Assembly (NCBI GenBank): GCA_016927115.1
Contig: JAFGNH010000126.1
Location: 46,541-110,540, forward strand
Source of the DNA: Anaerolineales bacterium
GTDB taxonomy: Bacteria; Chloroflexota; Anaerolineae; Anaerolineales; E44-bin32
Reading direction: 5' to 3'
Length of the DNA: 64,000 nucleotides
Part shown: piece after piece, positions 48,292-57,774 of the stretch
Layout: each line of letters starts with the position of its first letter
Position numbering within the stretch: position 1 is the first letter of the stretch
Position numbers and translations under genes: made by a program
Notes under the pieces: model-generated
Databases searched by the model: none
Told to the model about the DNA's origin: nothing
Seen by the model: only the letters and a program-made list of their open reading frames with translations

Positions 48292-49068
48292 ATGACACAA
48301 ACCAGGTATTTCCGCCCGACCACAGTAGCGGAAGCGCTGACGCTTCTTAAGGATGCTGTTCCGCTGGCGGGGGGCACGGAATTGCTGCGCGCCACGAAAA
48401 AGCCAGAGGCTTATGTCGATCTCCAGGCGTTAGGCCTCGATGAGTTGCTTGTTTCTGGTGTTGAGATCACAATCGGTGCCATGGTTCGTCTGCAGGCGCT
48501 TGTCGAAGCCGGTGAGGAGATTTCCCCGGCACTTGTTCAAGCCTGTGTGAATGAGCGTGGCTGGAATCTGAGAAACATGCGCACCGTAGGGGGCAGTCTG
48601 GCAGCGACCGATGGGCGATCACCAGTTATGACCATGCTTCTGGCAATGAAGCCTGAAGTAATTCTTGCTCCCGGTGACACAGCAGTGGACATGAACGAGC
48701 TGCTGGACAGTCGTCCTGCGGCTTTGCTGGGCAAGCTTATTCTCAGATTGACCATGGTAAAACCGGCATCCGCCGCGTATGCCCAGGTCTCGAGAACACC
48801 TAAAGATCTTCCGGTTGTTTGTGCTGCAGCAGCACGCTTTGCCGGAGCGGCACCGTCATTTGGTATCGCACTGGGGGGCTATGGCAACCGGCCGATCCGG
48901 GTCCCGGCTGCGGAGAAGGCGTTGGCGGATGGAGCCAGTTCTGAAAACATCCATGCTTTAATACGGGACGCATATCAGCATGCCAGTGACTGCTGGGCGA
49001 GTGGAGAATACCGCTCTGAAGCTGCGGCAGTTCTGGTGGACAGACTGGTGGAGGAGGTAAGGGCATGA
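48292..49068 (+). CDS. FAD-binding subunit-like protein of molybdenum hydroxylase (YgfM-like)
   Basis: VPLAGGTELLRATK; divergent second motif LRNMRTVGGSLAATDGRSPVM; adjacent to XdhD-like gene. Confidence 0.8.
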   Translation: MTQTRYFRPTTVAEALTLLKDAVPLAGGTELLRATKKPEAYVDLQALGLDELLVSGVEITIGAMVRLQALVEAGEEISPALVQACVNERGWNLRNMRTVGGSLAATDGRSPVMTMLLAMKPEVILAPGDTAVDMNELLDSRPAALLGKLILRLTMVKPASAAYAQVSRTPKDLPVVCAAAARFAGAAPSFGIALGGYGNRPIRVPAAEKALADGASSENIHALIRDAYQHASDCWASGEYRSEAAAVLVDRLVEEVRA

Positions 49069-52000
49069 TGCAGGTTGAATTCACCCTCAATAACAAACCT
49101 GTTCAGTTAGAAGTGGCACCGGGAGAAATCCTGATGAATACACTTCGTTACCGGATGGGTCTTTACGGTGTGAAATTTGGCGACGAAGATGGCGAAAGCG
49201 GCGCATCCACCGTGCTGCTGGATGGAAAGCCGGTCAATTCCGCTCTGATGCTGACTGCTCAGGCAGGTGGGCATTCTGTAGAAACGATCGAAATGCTTGG
49301 TGAAAATCCGGAAATGGGCTGGAAAAATTCCGGCGGTCTCCATCCTATACAGCAGGCGTTTGTAGATACCGGCGCGATACAATCCGGATACAGCACACCG
49401 GGCACGATCCTGGTGGCAAAAGCACTGCTGGATAAGACGCTGAACCCAACCGAGGAGCAGATCCGTGATGCATTTTCCGGTATCCTCGATCGTGAAACAG
49501 CCTACGTCAAACCGATCCAGGCAGTCTTCCGGGCGGCGGCCATGCTGCGTGGCGAAGAAGTTGAACCCATCGAACGCCCGATACGGATAGACCCTGATTC
49601 ATTCAAGGGCGGCGGACCCGACGACGCAGGTCAGCCTGAAGAAATGGTTGGCAGGCCGGGTGGCCCCGCTCTGCAAACCCGGATCAATGTGATGCCTAAA
49701 ATCCAGGTGGCTCAGGATGTACACCCGGGCCAGGCTATTGGCAAACCAGAACCAAAGCTGGACGGCAATAAGCTGGCGCAGGGAAAACCAGCTTTCACAG
49801 CTGATTTTGAAATACGCGGCATGCTGATCGGCAAGATCCTGCACAGCCCGGTGGCGCACGCCAATATCCGAAAGATCGATGCCTCGAAAGCCCGGGCACT
49901 GCCCGGTGTGGCTGCAGTACTGACATGGGAGGATCTGCCTCGTATTCCCTTCTGTTCAGCCGGACAAACTGTGCCAATTCCGGGGCCAAAGGATTCCTTC
50001 AGCCTTGATAATAAAGTCCGCCATGTAGGTGATCGGGTAGCATTTGTCGCAGCCGAGACAGAAGAAATCGCGCAACAGGCATTGGAATTGATAAAGGTTG
50101 AATACGAAGAACTGCCTGTGATTATCGATCCGGAAGATGCAATGAAGAAGGGCGCAGTGGTGATCCACGATGAGCCTGATTATGTGAATTTTGCTGACTC
50201 GGATCCGCAGCGCAACCTGGCAGCAGAAATCAGGATCGACATTGGCGATATAGAAAAGGGATTTAAAGAAGCCGAAAAGATAATCGAGGGTGTCTACAGT
50301 GTGCCGAAAGTACACCAGGGCTACATTGAACCTCATGTTGTTATTACCTATTGGGATGAAGATGATCGGCTGGTAATCCGGACTGCGACACAGGTGCCGT
50401 TCCATGTGCGGAGGATGGTAGCCCCACTGGTGGGATTGCCGATTAAACGCATCCGGGTGATCAAACCCCGGGTTGGCGGTGCCTTCGGTGGCAAGCAGGA
50501 TATGGCCCTTGAAGATGCGGCTGCTCATCTTACCGTTGCAACCGGACGGCCGGTGAAGATTGAATTTACCAGGAAAGAAGAGTTTATCAATGCCCGTTCA
50601 CGCCATCCAATGAAAATGTGGATGAAAACGGGTGTCCGCAAAGACGGTACCATTACAGCTAACGAGATGAGACTGCTCAGTGATACTGGCGCATATGGTG
50701 CTCACGCGCTAACGGTAGCAGGAAACCTTGGCGCAAAGGCTATGGCAATTTATGTTGGCGATGGAACGTATCGTGAGGATCCCAATATTCGTTTCTATGC
50801 TGATATTGTCTACACCAATACACCCCAATCCGGTGCCTATCGCGGCTATGGTGCACCACAGGGCTTCTTCGCTGTGGAAGAGCATATGGATAAGGTCGCT
50901 CAGGCTATCGGGATGGATCCGGTTATCTTCCGCTTGAAGAACACACTGCGCGCAGGGGAGATTCATCCCTTTACCAAAGTGTGGAATGAAGGTGGTCAGG
51001 CTTTCCCGGAGAGGGTGGATAGTGTCGGGCTGCAGGACTGTATCCGTGAAGTAGCCGCGGTGCTGGAGTGGAAGAATAAATACAACAATCCGGATTGGCA
51101 GAATGTGCCAGGCAAGCCGTATCTGCGACGTGGTATCGGTATTGCGATAGGTATGCAGGGTTCGGCACTGTCACACATCGATATGGGCAGTGCAACATTG
51201 AAAATCAATGACGATGGCTCGTTTAACCTGCTGATTGGTGCTACAGACCTTGGCACGGGATCAGATACCGTGATGGCCCAGATCGCAGCAGAAACGCTGG
51301 GGATTTCCACCAGTGATATCGTTGTCTATTCTTCCGATACGGATGTAACCCCCTTTGATAAAGGCGCCTATGCCTCCAGCACCACCTATCTTTCTGGTGG
51401 GGCGGTGGCTCGAGCTGCTGAGATGGCCGCCATCAGCATCCGCGATAGAGCTGCACGAATCCTGAACGAGGCCGGGAATGGTACTGAAGTGACCGGGAAA
51501 GATATTCAGCTTGCAGACCGTAAAGCCTGGGCTCCAGATGGGCGCACATTGACAATCGAGCAGATTGCCATCAATGCCATCCATAATCAGGACCAGGAAC
51601 AGATTATGGGCTACGCTTCTTACAATACCAAAGTATCCCCGCCTCCATTTGCTGCTACAGCGGCAGAGGTCACAATAGACACCGGCACCGGCCAGATTGT
51701 TGTCGACCGCCTTGTTATGGCGGCGGATGCCGGCGTGGTGGTGAACCCTCTGACCGCAGCAGGGCAGGTTGAGGGGGGAATCCTGCAATCACTCGGGTAT
51801 GCGCTGTGTGAAGAAATGGCTTATGACGAAAAGGGGCAACCGCGGGAAACAGATTTTATTGGCTATCACCTGATGCGCTCGGATGAAATGCCCGAGATTC
51901 AATCGATTTTTGTGGAAACATTTGAGCCTTCGCATCCCTATGGTGTCAAATCTGTTGGTGAGGTAGTGCTCAATCCCACTGCACCTGCGATCGGTAATGC

Positions 52001-52079
52001 GGTGGCAAATGCAGCTGGCGTACATGTCGATCACCTGCCTATCACCCCGGAAAAACTCTGGCAGGCAATGAAGGCATAA
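49065..52079 (+). CDS. xdhD: XdhD-like molybdenum hydroxylase with cysteine-less ferredoxin-like N-terminal domain
   Basis: GGAFGGKQDMALED, GAYRGYGAPQGFF, GVKSVGEV; N-terminal ferredoxin-fold sequence has Asp/Ser/Ala/Glu at usual Cys positions. Confidence 0.85.
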   Translation: MMQVEFTLNNKPVQLEVAPGEILMNTLRYRMGLYGVKFGDEDGESGASTVLLDGKPVNSALMLTAQAGGHSVETIEMLGENPEMGWKNSGGLHPIQQAFVDTGAIQSGYSTPGTILVAKALLDKTLNPTEEQIRDAFSGILDRETAYVKPIQAVFRAAAMLRGEEVEPIERPIRIDPDSFKGGGPDDAGQPEEMVGRPGGPALQTRINVMPKIQVAQDVHPGQAIGKPEPKLDGNKLAQGKPAFTADFEIRGMLIGKILHSPVAHANIRKIDASKARALPGVAAVLTWEDLPRIPFCSAGQTVPIPGPKDSFSLDNKVRHVGDRVAFVAAETEEIAQQALELIKVEYEELPVIIDPEDAMKKGAVVIHDEPDYVNFADSDPQRNLAAEIRIDIGDIEKGFKEAEKIIEGVYSVPKVHQGYIEPHVVITYWDEDDRLVIRTATQVPFHVRRMVAPLVGLPIKRIRVIKPRVGGAFGGKQDMALEDAAAHLTVATGRPVKIEFTRKEEFINARSRHPMKMWMKTGVRKDGTITANEMRLLSDTGAYGAHALTVAGNLGAKAMAIYVGDGTYREDPNIRFYADIVYTNTPQSGAYRGYGAPQGFFAVEEHMDKVAQAIGMDPVIFRLKNTLRAGEIHPFTKVWNEGGQAFPERVDSVGLQDCIREVAAVLEWKNKYNNPDWQNVPGKPYLRRGIGIAIGMQGSALSHIDMGSATLKINDDGSFNLLIGATDLGTGSDTVMAQIAAETLGISTSDIVVYSSDTDVTPFDKGAYASSTTYLSGGAVARAAEMAAISIRDRAARILNEAGNGTEVTGKDIQLADRKAWAPDGRTLTIEQIAINAIHNQDQEQIMGYASYNTKVSPPPFAATAAEVTIDTGTGQIVVDRLVMAADAGVVVNPLTAAGQVEGGILQSLGYALCEEMAYDEKGQPRETDFIGYHLMRSDEMPEIQSIFVETFEPSHPYGVKSVGEVVLNPTAPAIGNAVANAAGVHVDHLPITPEKLWQAMKA

Positions 52080-52105
52080 CCTTGTTCCAGGACTGTAATT
52101 ACCTG

Positions 52106-52143
52106 GCGGGAGGACAGGATGGTTTTCTGTCTGGTTCTCCCGC
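52106..52143. other. Intergenic imperfect hairpin after xdhD-like gene
   Basis: GCGGGAG-GACAG ... CTGTC-TGGTT-CTCCCGC. Confidence 0.4.
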
Positions 52144-52206
52144 TGGTACTTTCCAATAGCGGATCAGAATTTTGCCAGTCCTGACAGTGGTCCCTGGGAG
52201 GGTTGT

Positions 52207-53019
52207 GTGTATTATCAGAGAATAGCGGAGGTAGAGAAAGACGGAATCCCGGCAGCAGTTGCTGTAATAGTCAGCACTTCCGGGTCTGTCCCCCGCCGCG
52301 AAGGCACCAAAATGGTGATTTTTGATGATGGTACATTCGAAGGCACAATCGGCGGTGGGGAAGTTGAACATCGTGTAATTAAAGAAGCACTGGAATCGCT
52401 GCAGGAATCCAAATCCCGAATTGTCCACTACCGTTTTGTTGATGTAAAACAGGGCGATGTGGGTGTTTGTGGCGGAGAGATGGATGTGTATATTGAACCG
52501 ATTCGCTCAGCGTTGACACTGGTTGTTGTCGGGGCAGGTCATGTCGGCAAGGAGGTTGCCCGCCTGGGCAAGTGGCTGGGGTATCGGGTGGTTGTAGTGG
52601 ATGACCGCAGGCAGTTTGCCACGCAGGAAATGGTTCCGGATGCAGACGAGCTCCTGAACTGTGAGATATCACAGATTCCCGAGCATGTGACGATTACAGA
52701 TCAGACGTATATCGTTTTTACCACGCGAGGTACTGAGATTGATGTGGACGGTTTACCTGGCCTGATCGATTCCCCTGCTGCCTATATTGGTGTGATCGGG
52801 TCACGCCGCCGGTGGGAGGTTAGTGCACAGCAGCTGTTTGAAAAAGGTATCAACAAGGAGCAGTTATCAAGAATCCATTCACCAGTCGGCCTGGATCTCA
52901 ATGCAGAGACACCACAGGAAATCGCAGTGAGTATTCTTGCACAAATGATCATGGTGCGGCATAGTGGTACAGGAAAATCCAAACAGCATACACCTGTTTT
53001 AAAGATGAAGCGAAAATAG
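52207..53019 (+). CDS. XdhC/CoxI-family molybdenum hydroxylase maturation protein (GTG start)
   Basis: VSTSGSVPRREGTKMVIFDDGTFEGTIGGGEVE, LVVVGAGHVGKEVARLGKWLGYRVVVVDDR, YIGVIGSRRR, SPVGLDLNAETPQEIAVSILAQM. Confidence 0.93.
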   Translation: MYYQRIAEVEKDGIPAAVAVIVSTSGSVPRREGTKMVIFDDGTFEGTIGGGEVEHRVIKEALESLQESKSRIVHYRFVDVKQGDVGVCGGEMDVYIEPIRSALTLVVVGAGHVGKEVARLGKWLGYRVVVVDDRRQFATQEMVPDADELLNCEISQIPEHVTITDQTYIVFTTRGTEIDVDGLPGLIDSPAAYIGVIGSRRRWEVSAQQLFEKGINKEQLSRIHSPVGLDLNAETPQEIAVSILAQMIMVRHSGTGKSKQHTPVLKMKRK

Positions 53020-53166
53020 CAGGTGGTAGTTCTCTCGAATGACCCGCCTGGCAGGCGGAAAAAGCTGGTTTGTACTCTGCGTGAAGGTTTTGGATGGTAT
53101 CGTTAAGGACGCTGGCAGTTATACCTTATCTCAATGGGCTGTGTGGTCCGGAACACGGAGAGAACA

Positions 53167-53538
53167 ATGGGCAAGAGTCAATACTGGGATTTTGAAGAAC
53201 AGAAAAAAATGGCAAAAAAGAGGCGTGGTCTTAATCCGATCTGGCGCGGCATTGGTTGTCTGCTGCTGTCGGGGCTGACAGTCGGCGGCTATTTTTTTGC
53301 AGAATGGTTAATATCCGAGAATGAACATCAAGGATGGCTGGCTATCCCTAACAGTTATTATTCTCCTTCCTTTGCGCCCTGGCTGCCGGAAGGTATGGTA
53401 ATCAAACTCGTGGTAGCCTTCTTCTTCCTGATTTTCAGTTTCGGGCTGCTGAATTTATTCTACGCAATTGTTAGTCCACGAGATGAAGAAAGAGTCGCTC
53501 CTCCGCCCTTGAAGCGAACAGTCAGGAAGCGAAGATAG
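53167..53538 (+). CDS. Small membrane protein, two TM segments
   Basis: IGCLLLSGLTVGGYFFAEWLI and GMVIKLVVAFFFLIFSFGLLNLFYAIV; basic C-terminus. Confidence 0.65.
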   Translation: MGKSQYWDFEEQKKMAKKRRGLNPIWRGIGCLLLSGLTVGGYFFAEWLISENEHQGWLAIPNSYYSPSFAPWLPEGMVIKLVVAFFFLIFSFGLLNLFYAIVSPRDEERVAPPPLKRTVRKRR

Positions 53539-53543
53539 AAGGT

Positions 53544-55244
53544 GTGATGGATCGTCGAGTTCCCAGTACCGGTTCGGAAGAGATCGATCTCTATATCCGG
53601 ACATACTATTCATTATTACGGTCGAGTATGGAAGTACGCATCCGAACCCTGGAAGAGGTCCATGCTTCCATGGGGTCTGCGCTGCATCCAAATGCGCGAT
53701 CGACTGAGCTGGATTTATCCGCCTTTGTGTACAGCGGTCTGCGCCTGCCGGGATGTATCACTGAAGTAGATCGCGTTGTCCTGGGCCAGGGGCGGGATCT
53801 GTTCCAGACCGGGCAGTACAACATCGGCACGTGGCAGAAAGTCTCGGCAAAGGCGCGCCGTCGTATGACGTACTACAACGGCAGTGATACCCTTGCGTTT
53901 TTCATCGGCAGCCGATCTGATATAGACGACATCATTCCGATGCTGACTGCCTTCCAGATTGAGTGGAACAAGCTGCATGAACTGCTGCGCGGAGATCAGG
54001 TCCGTGTATTCCTGGAAAATCCCGAGGACAACGAAGACGGCCTCGCTGCCCTGGCGCTTGGGATCGGGCTTCCTCTAGAATTCCTGTTCAGGCTCAGGCA
54101 GGTCTGGGAGGACAGGTTCTGGGAACTTCTGCGTATGATTTCCCGGACAAGGAAGAATTTCAAGGTCCGTCTTCTTTCAGGATCCTATAAGGAATACCGG
54201 AGGGCAACCCAGAGCTGGTGGCATCGGGCTGAAGAAAAGGCCCCGGCGTTCCGGGATCAGCCAGTCTATATAATCTCAAGCAATCCACACAGTCTTTTTA
54301 ATCTGCTGACAGGATTTGCTCTGCGCCATGAAAAGGAACTGACGGTATATCTTGATCAGCAGGGGGATACAAACCTGCGGGACGAATGGGAAAATATTCA
54401 GAATGAACAGGTCCGGTCCAGCCGGGAAAACTTTCTGTATTATGTGCTGAAGAAATACAGCAGCACTGCAGAAGGAGCCGGGCTGCTTGACGGAATTCGC
54501 TCTGATGAGAAGGAAATAGGTCTGATTCGTGTTCCAAGTGAATTCAGCTTTGACGTGGAAATCCAACTTTCAGCGCTCAAACAGCTCAGGAGAGAATGGT
54601 TGGATCCGCGCCTGTGCCTGCCCGGGATTGAGCGTCTGGCGAACAGCGATGCTTTGCTGGTCAATATTGATTATCCACTGGGTTTCTCGGCATACCAAAT
54701 TCTGTCATACATCTCTACCAGGGTGGGGCAAATCCGCGGCGTTTATATCATGGGGAAGGCCGCAACACTCAATGGGGTGATAGGGGATGTGATCGTGCCT
54801 TCACTCGTGCATGATGAACATTCGCGCAATACATACCTGTTCAATAATGTGTTTTCTGCACCCGAGGTAGCGGAATATCTGCATTATGGAACCGTGCTTG
54901 ATAACCAGAAAGCGGTTTCTGTCAGAGGGACGTTTTTACAGACTCCGCGTTATATGGATGTGTTTTACCAGGAAGGCTATACAGATATTGAGATGGAAGC
55001 CGGCCCCTATTTATCAGCAATATGTGAGATGGTCAGGCCAAACCGGTATCCGGAAAATGAACTGGTAGACCTGCACGATCTGCCCTTCGATTTTGGTATT
55101 CTGCACTATGCTTCAGACACTCCCTTGAGTAAGGGATTAAACCTGGGCGCAGCCTCATTGAGCTACTACGGCATGGATCCGACATATGCTGCCAGTGTGG
55201 CGGTTCTGCGGCGGATTATTGAGGTGGAATTGCGCAGGCTCTAG
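53544..55244 (+). CDS. Large conserved-looking protein of unknown function; C-terminal half resembles nucleoside-phosphorylase fold
   Basis: 566-aa ORF; C-terminal IRGVYIMGKAATLNGVIGDVIVPSLVHDE ... GYTDIEMEAGPYLSAI. Confidence 0.65.
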   Translation: MMDRRVPSTGSEEIDLYIRTYYSLLRSSMEVRIRTLEEVHASMGSALHPNARSTELDLSAFVYSGLRLPGCITEVDRVVLGQGRDLFQTGQYNIGTWQKVSAKARRRMTYYNGSDTLAFFIGSRSDIDDIIPMLTAFQIEWNKLHELLRGDQVRVFLENPEDNEDGLAALALGIGLPLEFLFRLRQVWEDRFWELLRMISRTRKNFKVRLLSGSYKEYRRATQSWWHRAEEKAPAFRDQPVYIISSNPHSLFNLLTGFALRHEKELTVYLDQQGDTNLRDEWENIQNEQVRSSRENFLYYVLKKYSSTAEGAGLLDGIRSDEKEIGLIRVPSEFSFDVEIQLSALKQLRREWLDPRLCLPGIERLANSDALLVNIDYPLGFSAYQILSYISTRVGQIRGVYIMGKAATLNGVIGDVIVPSLVHDEHSRNTYLFNNVFSAPEVAEYLHYGTVLDNQKAVSVRGTFLQTPRYMDVFYQEGYTDIEMEAGPYLSAICEMVRPNRYPENELVDLHDLPFDFGILHYASDTPLSKGLNLGAASLSYYGMDPTYAASVAVLRRIIEVELRRL

Positions 55245-55409
55245 GATGGCACCGGCTGTATCACTGCAACAGGGTTTGGAGAAATCTTCCAGGATCGTTC
55301 AACCTGCCAGGCAGATCCTGTTTCAATATAACCCATGAATCAATCTAAACAGAACCATCAAACTGATAGTAGAGACATCAAACAACGTTATCTTTGAGCG
55401 GAGACAGGT

Positions 55410-57629
55410 ATGGCAGAAATTGGTTCTTCAGTACAACGGAAAGACAGCTTTGCCAAAGTAACGGGGGCTGCGCAGTATCCCGGCGATCTGCTTGCTGCTG
55501 ATCAACTGGTCTTAAAAGTACTCTTTGCCGGCAGACCCCACGCCCGAATTCTCAGTATCGACACAACAATCGCAGAACAGCAGGATAATGTACTGGCGAT
55601 CCTTACAGCCAGGGATGTGCCAAACAATGAATACGGCCTTATGGAAAAAGATCAACCGGTACTGTGCGGCCCGGGTTCATCCAAGCCCGGCGCCGATAAA
55701 GTGCGCTGTGAAGGGGATCAGGTAGCGCTTGTTATTGCGGAAACAGAGGAAGCTGCTGAAGAAGCACTTCGTTCGATCATAGTTGACTATGAAGACCTGC
55801 CGGTTGTCACCGATATGGAAAAGGCGATGGCTGAGGATGCACCGCTGATCCATGAGGATAAACCCGGCAACCTGGTCCGGGAAGTTCATGTAAAACGCGG
55901 CGCTCCGGAGCAGGCATTTCACGATGCGGATGTTATTGTTGAGGGGGTGTATGAGACTCCGTGCCAGGAGCATGCCTATCTCCAGCCGGAATCCGGTATG
56001 GCCTATCTTGACGAAGAGGGGCGGATTACGGTCTGTGTGGCCGGGCAGTGCGCCCAGAATGATGTTTATGCCATTTCACATGCGCTGGATGTGCCCATGG
56101 AGCAGGTGCGGGTTATTTATCCCGCGATCGGTGGAGCTTTTGGCGGCAGGGAAGACATGTCAGTCCAGATCATACTTGCACTGGCTGTTCAATATCTGGC
56201 ACAGTGGGAAATATATCGGCCCGTGCGGATCGTGTGGAGCCGTGAAGAATCAATCATCGGGCACCATAAACGCCACCCGTTCAAGATCACAACCCGTTGG
56301 GCTGCCACTCAGGAGGGCAAGATTCTCGGAGCTGAATACTCAGTGCTTGCAGATGGTGGAGCGTATGCATCCACCTCTGGCTATATCCTGATCAATGCCA
56401 TTCTTCATCTTACGGGACCTTATGATATGCCTAACGTTTCCGTAGATGGTTATGCTGTATACACCAACAATATTCTCAACGGAGCATTTCGCGGCTTTGG
56501 TGGTCCCCAGGCTGTTTTTGCGGTTGAAGGCCAGATGGAGAAGCTGGCAGATGCACTGAATTTGGATCCGGTTGAAGTGCGGATGCGGAATGCGATGCGG
56601 GATGGCAGTTACAGCATCTTCAATACCGAAATGTCTCCCGGAGTTTCAATAAGGGAAGTAATCAGCAGGACTGCGGAAAGAGCCGGCTGGGAATCATCAG
56701 AACAGGGATGGCAGCGGCCGTTAAGAACTTCCTATGGAGAACCTGATGAACCTTATTTGAAACGAGGGCTTGGTTTTGCTTCAATTTTCAAGAATGTAGG
56801 CTACACATTTGGCGCTCGCACAATCTGTACGGCGCGTATTGAACTGCATGGCGGAGAGCAAATTGAAGAGGCGGTTGTATACCACGCTGCTCCCGAGGTG
56901 GGGCAGGGCGCGATCAGCGTGATTGCACAAATGGCGGCTGAAGAGCTGGGAGTTCCCTATGACCTGGTCCGGGTCGTAACAACGGACACAGCCGTGATCG
57001 GCGATTCCGGTCCGTCCTCCGCATCACGTATGACCTTTATGGCCGGGCATTCGATTAAAGGCGCTGCAGCGAAAGCACTTGAACAATGGTTTCAAGAGGA
57101 GCGACCGGCTGTAGGTGAGTATGTATACACCTCGCCGGAGACAAGCGCGCCGGATCCGGAAACAGGTGAATGCTATCCAAGTTATTCCTATGGATACTGC
57201 GCAGCCGCTGCGATTGTTGATGTGGATACCGAAACCGGCCAGGTGTATGTGCGCGATCTCATTGTAGGCGATGATGTCGGTAAAGCCCTCAACCCACAGC
57301 AGTTGGAAGGGCAGATCCAGGGAGCTGCTGTTCAAGGGGTTGGGTATGCTGTCATGGAGGATTTTCGCCAGGAAGGCGGGATAGTGCAAACACGCCAGCT
57401 GTCCACCTACCTGATACCGACAGCAGCCGATATACCCGACAGGGTTGACCCATTTATTCTTGAGATACCGGACCCACAGGGTCCATTCGGGGCCAGGGGT
57501 ATGGGTGAGATGCCGTTTATGGCTATCCCTCCTGTTGTAGTGGCGGCGGTGAAAGACGCAGTCGGTGTTAGTTTCGACAGCTTCCCGTTGGTACCACAAA
57601 AGGTGCTGGAGAAACTGCAGCGGGTATAA
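55410..57629 (+). CDS. Molybdenum hydroxylase, molybdopterin-binding subunit
   Basis: [70 protein letters not shown]. Confidence 0.94.
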   Translation: MAEIGSSVQRKDSFAKVTGAAQYPGDLLAADQLVLKVLFAGRPHARILSIDTTIAEQQDNVLAILTARDVPNNEYGLMEKDQPVLCGPGSSKPGADKVRCEGDQVALVIAETEEAAEEALRSIIVDYEDLPVVTDMEKAMAEDAPLIHEDKPGNLVREVHVKRGAPEQAFHDADVIVEGVYETPCQEHAYLQPESGMAYLDEEGRITVCVAGQCAQNDVYAISHALDVPMEQVRVIYPAIGGAFGGREDMSVQIILALAVQYLAQWEIYRPVRIVWSREESIIGHHKRHPFKITTRWAATQEGKILGAEYSVLADGGAYASTSGYILINAILHLTGPYDMPNVSVDGYAVYTNNILNGAFRGFGGPQAVFAVEGQMEKLADALNLDPVEVRMRNAMRDGSYSIFNTEMSPGVSIREVISRTAERAGWESSEQGWQRPLRTSYGEPDEPYLKRGLGFASIFKNVGYTFGARTICTARIELHGGEQIEEAVVYHAAPEVGQGAISVIAQMAAEELGVPYDLVRVVTTDTAVIGDSGPSSASRMTFMAGHSIKGAAAKALEQWFQEERPAVGEYVYTSPETSAPDPETGECYPSYSYGYCAAAAIVDVDTETGQVYVRDLIVGDDVGKALNPQQLEGQIQGAAVQGVGYAVMEDFRQEGGIVQTRQLSTYLIPTAADIPDRVDPFILEIPDPQGPFGARGMGEMPFMAIPPVVVAAVKDAVGVSFDSFPLVPQKVLEKLQRV

Positions 57630-57774
57630 TAAACAGGACACAAGGCCTGTATTGAGAAGTATATTGTTAGCCTTAATACTATCAGAAACAAGAGAACCAG
57701 CTATTTCATTTAACAGTTGATGTAAACAAAGAACCAGGATTCGATTAATTAGGGAGCATGGGAGCGACGAGATT

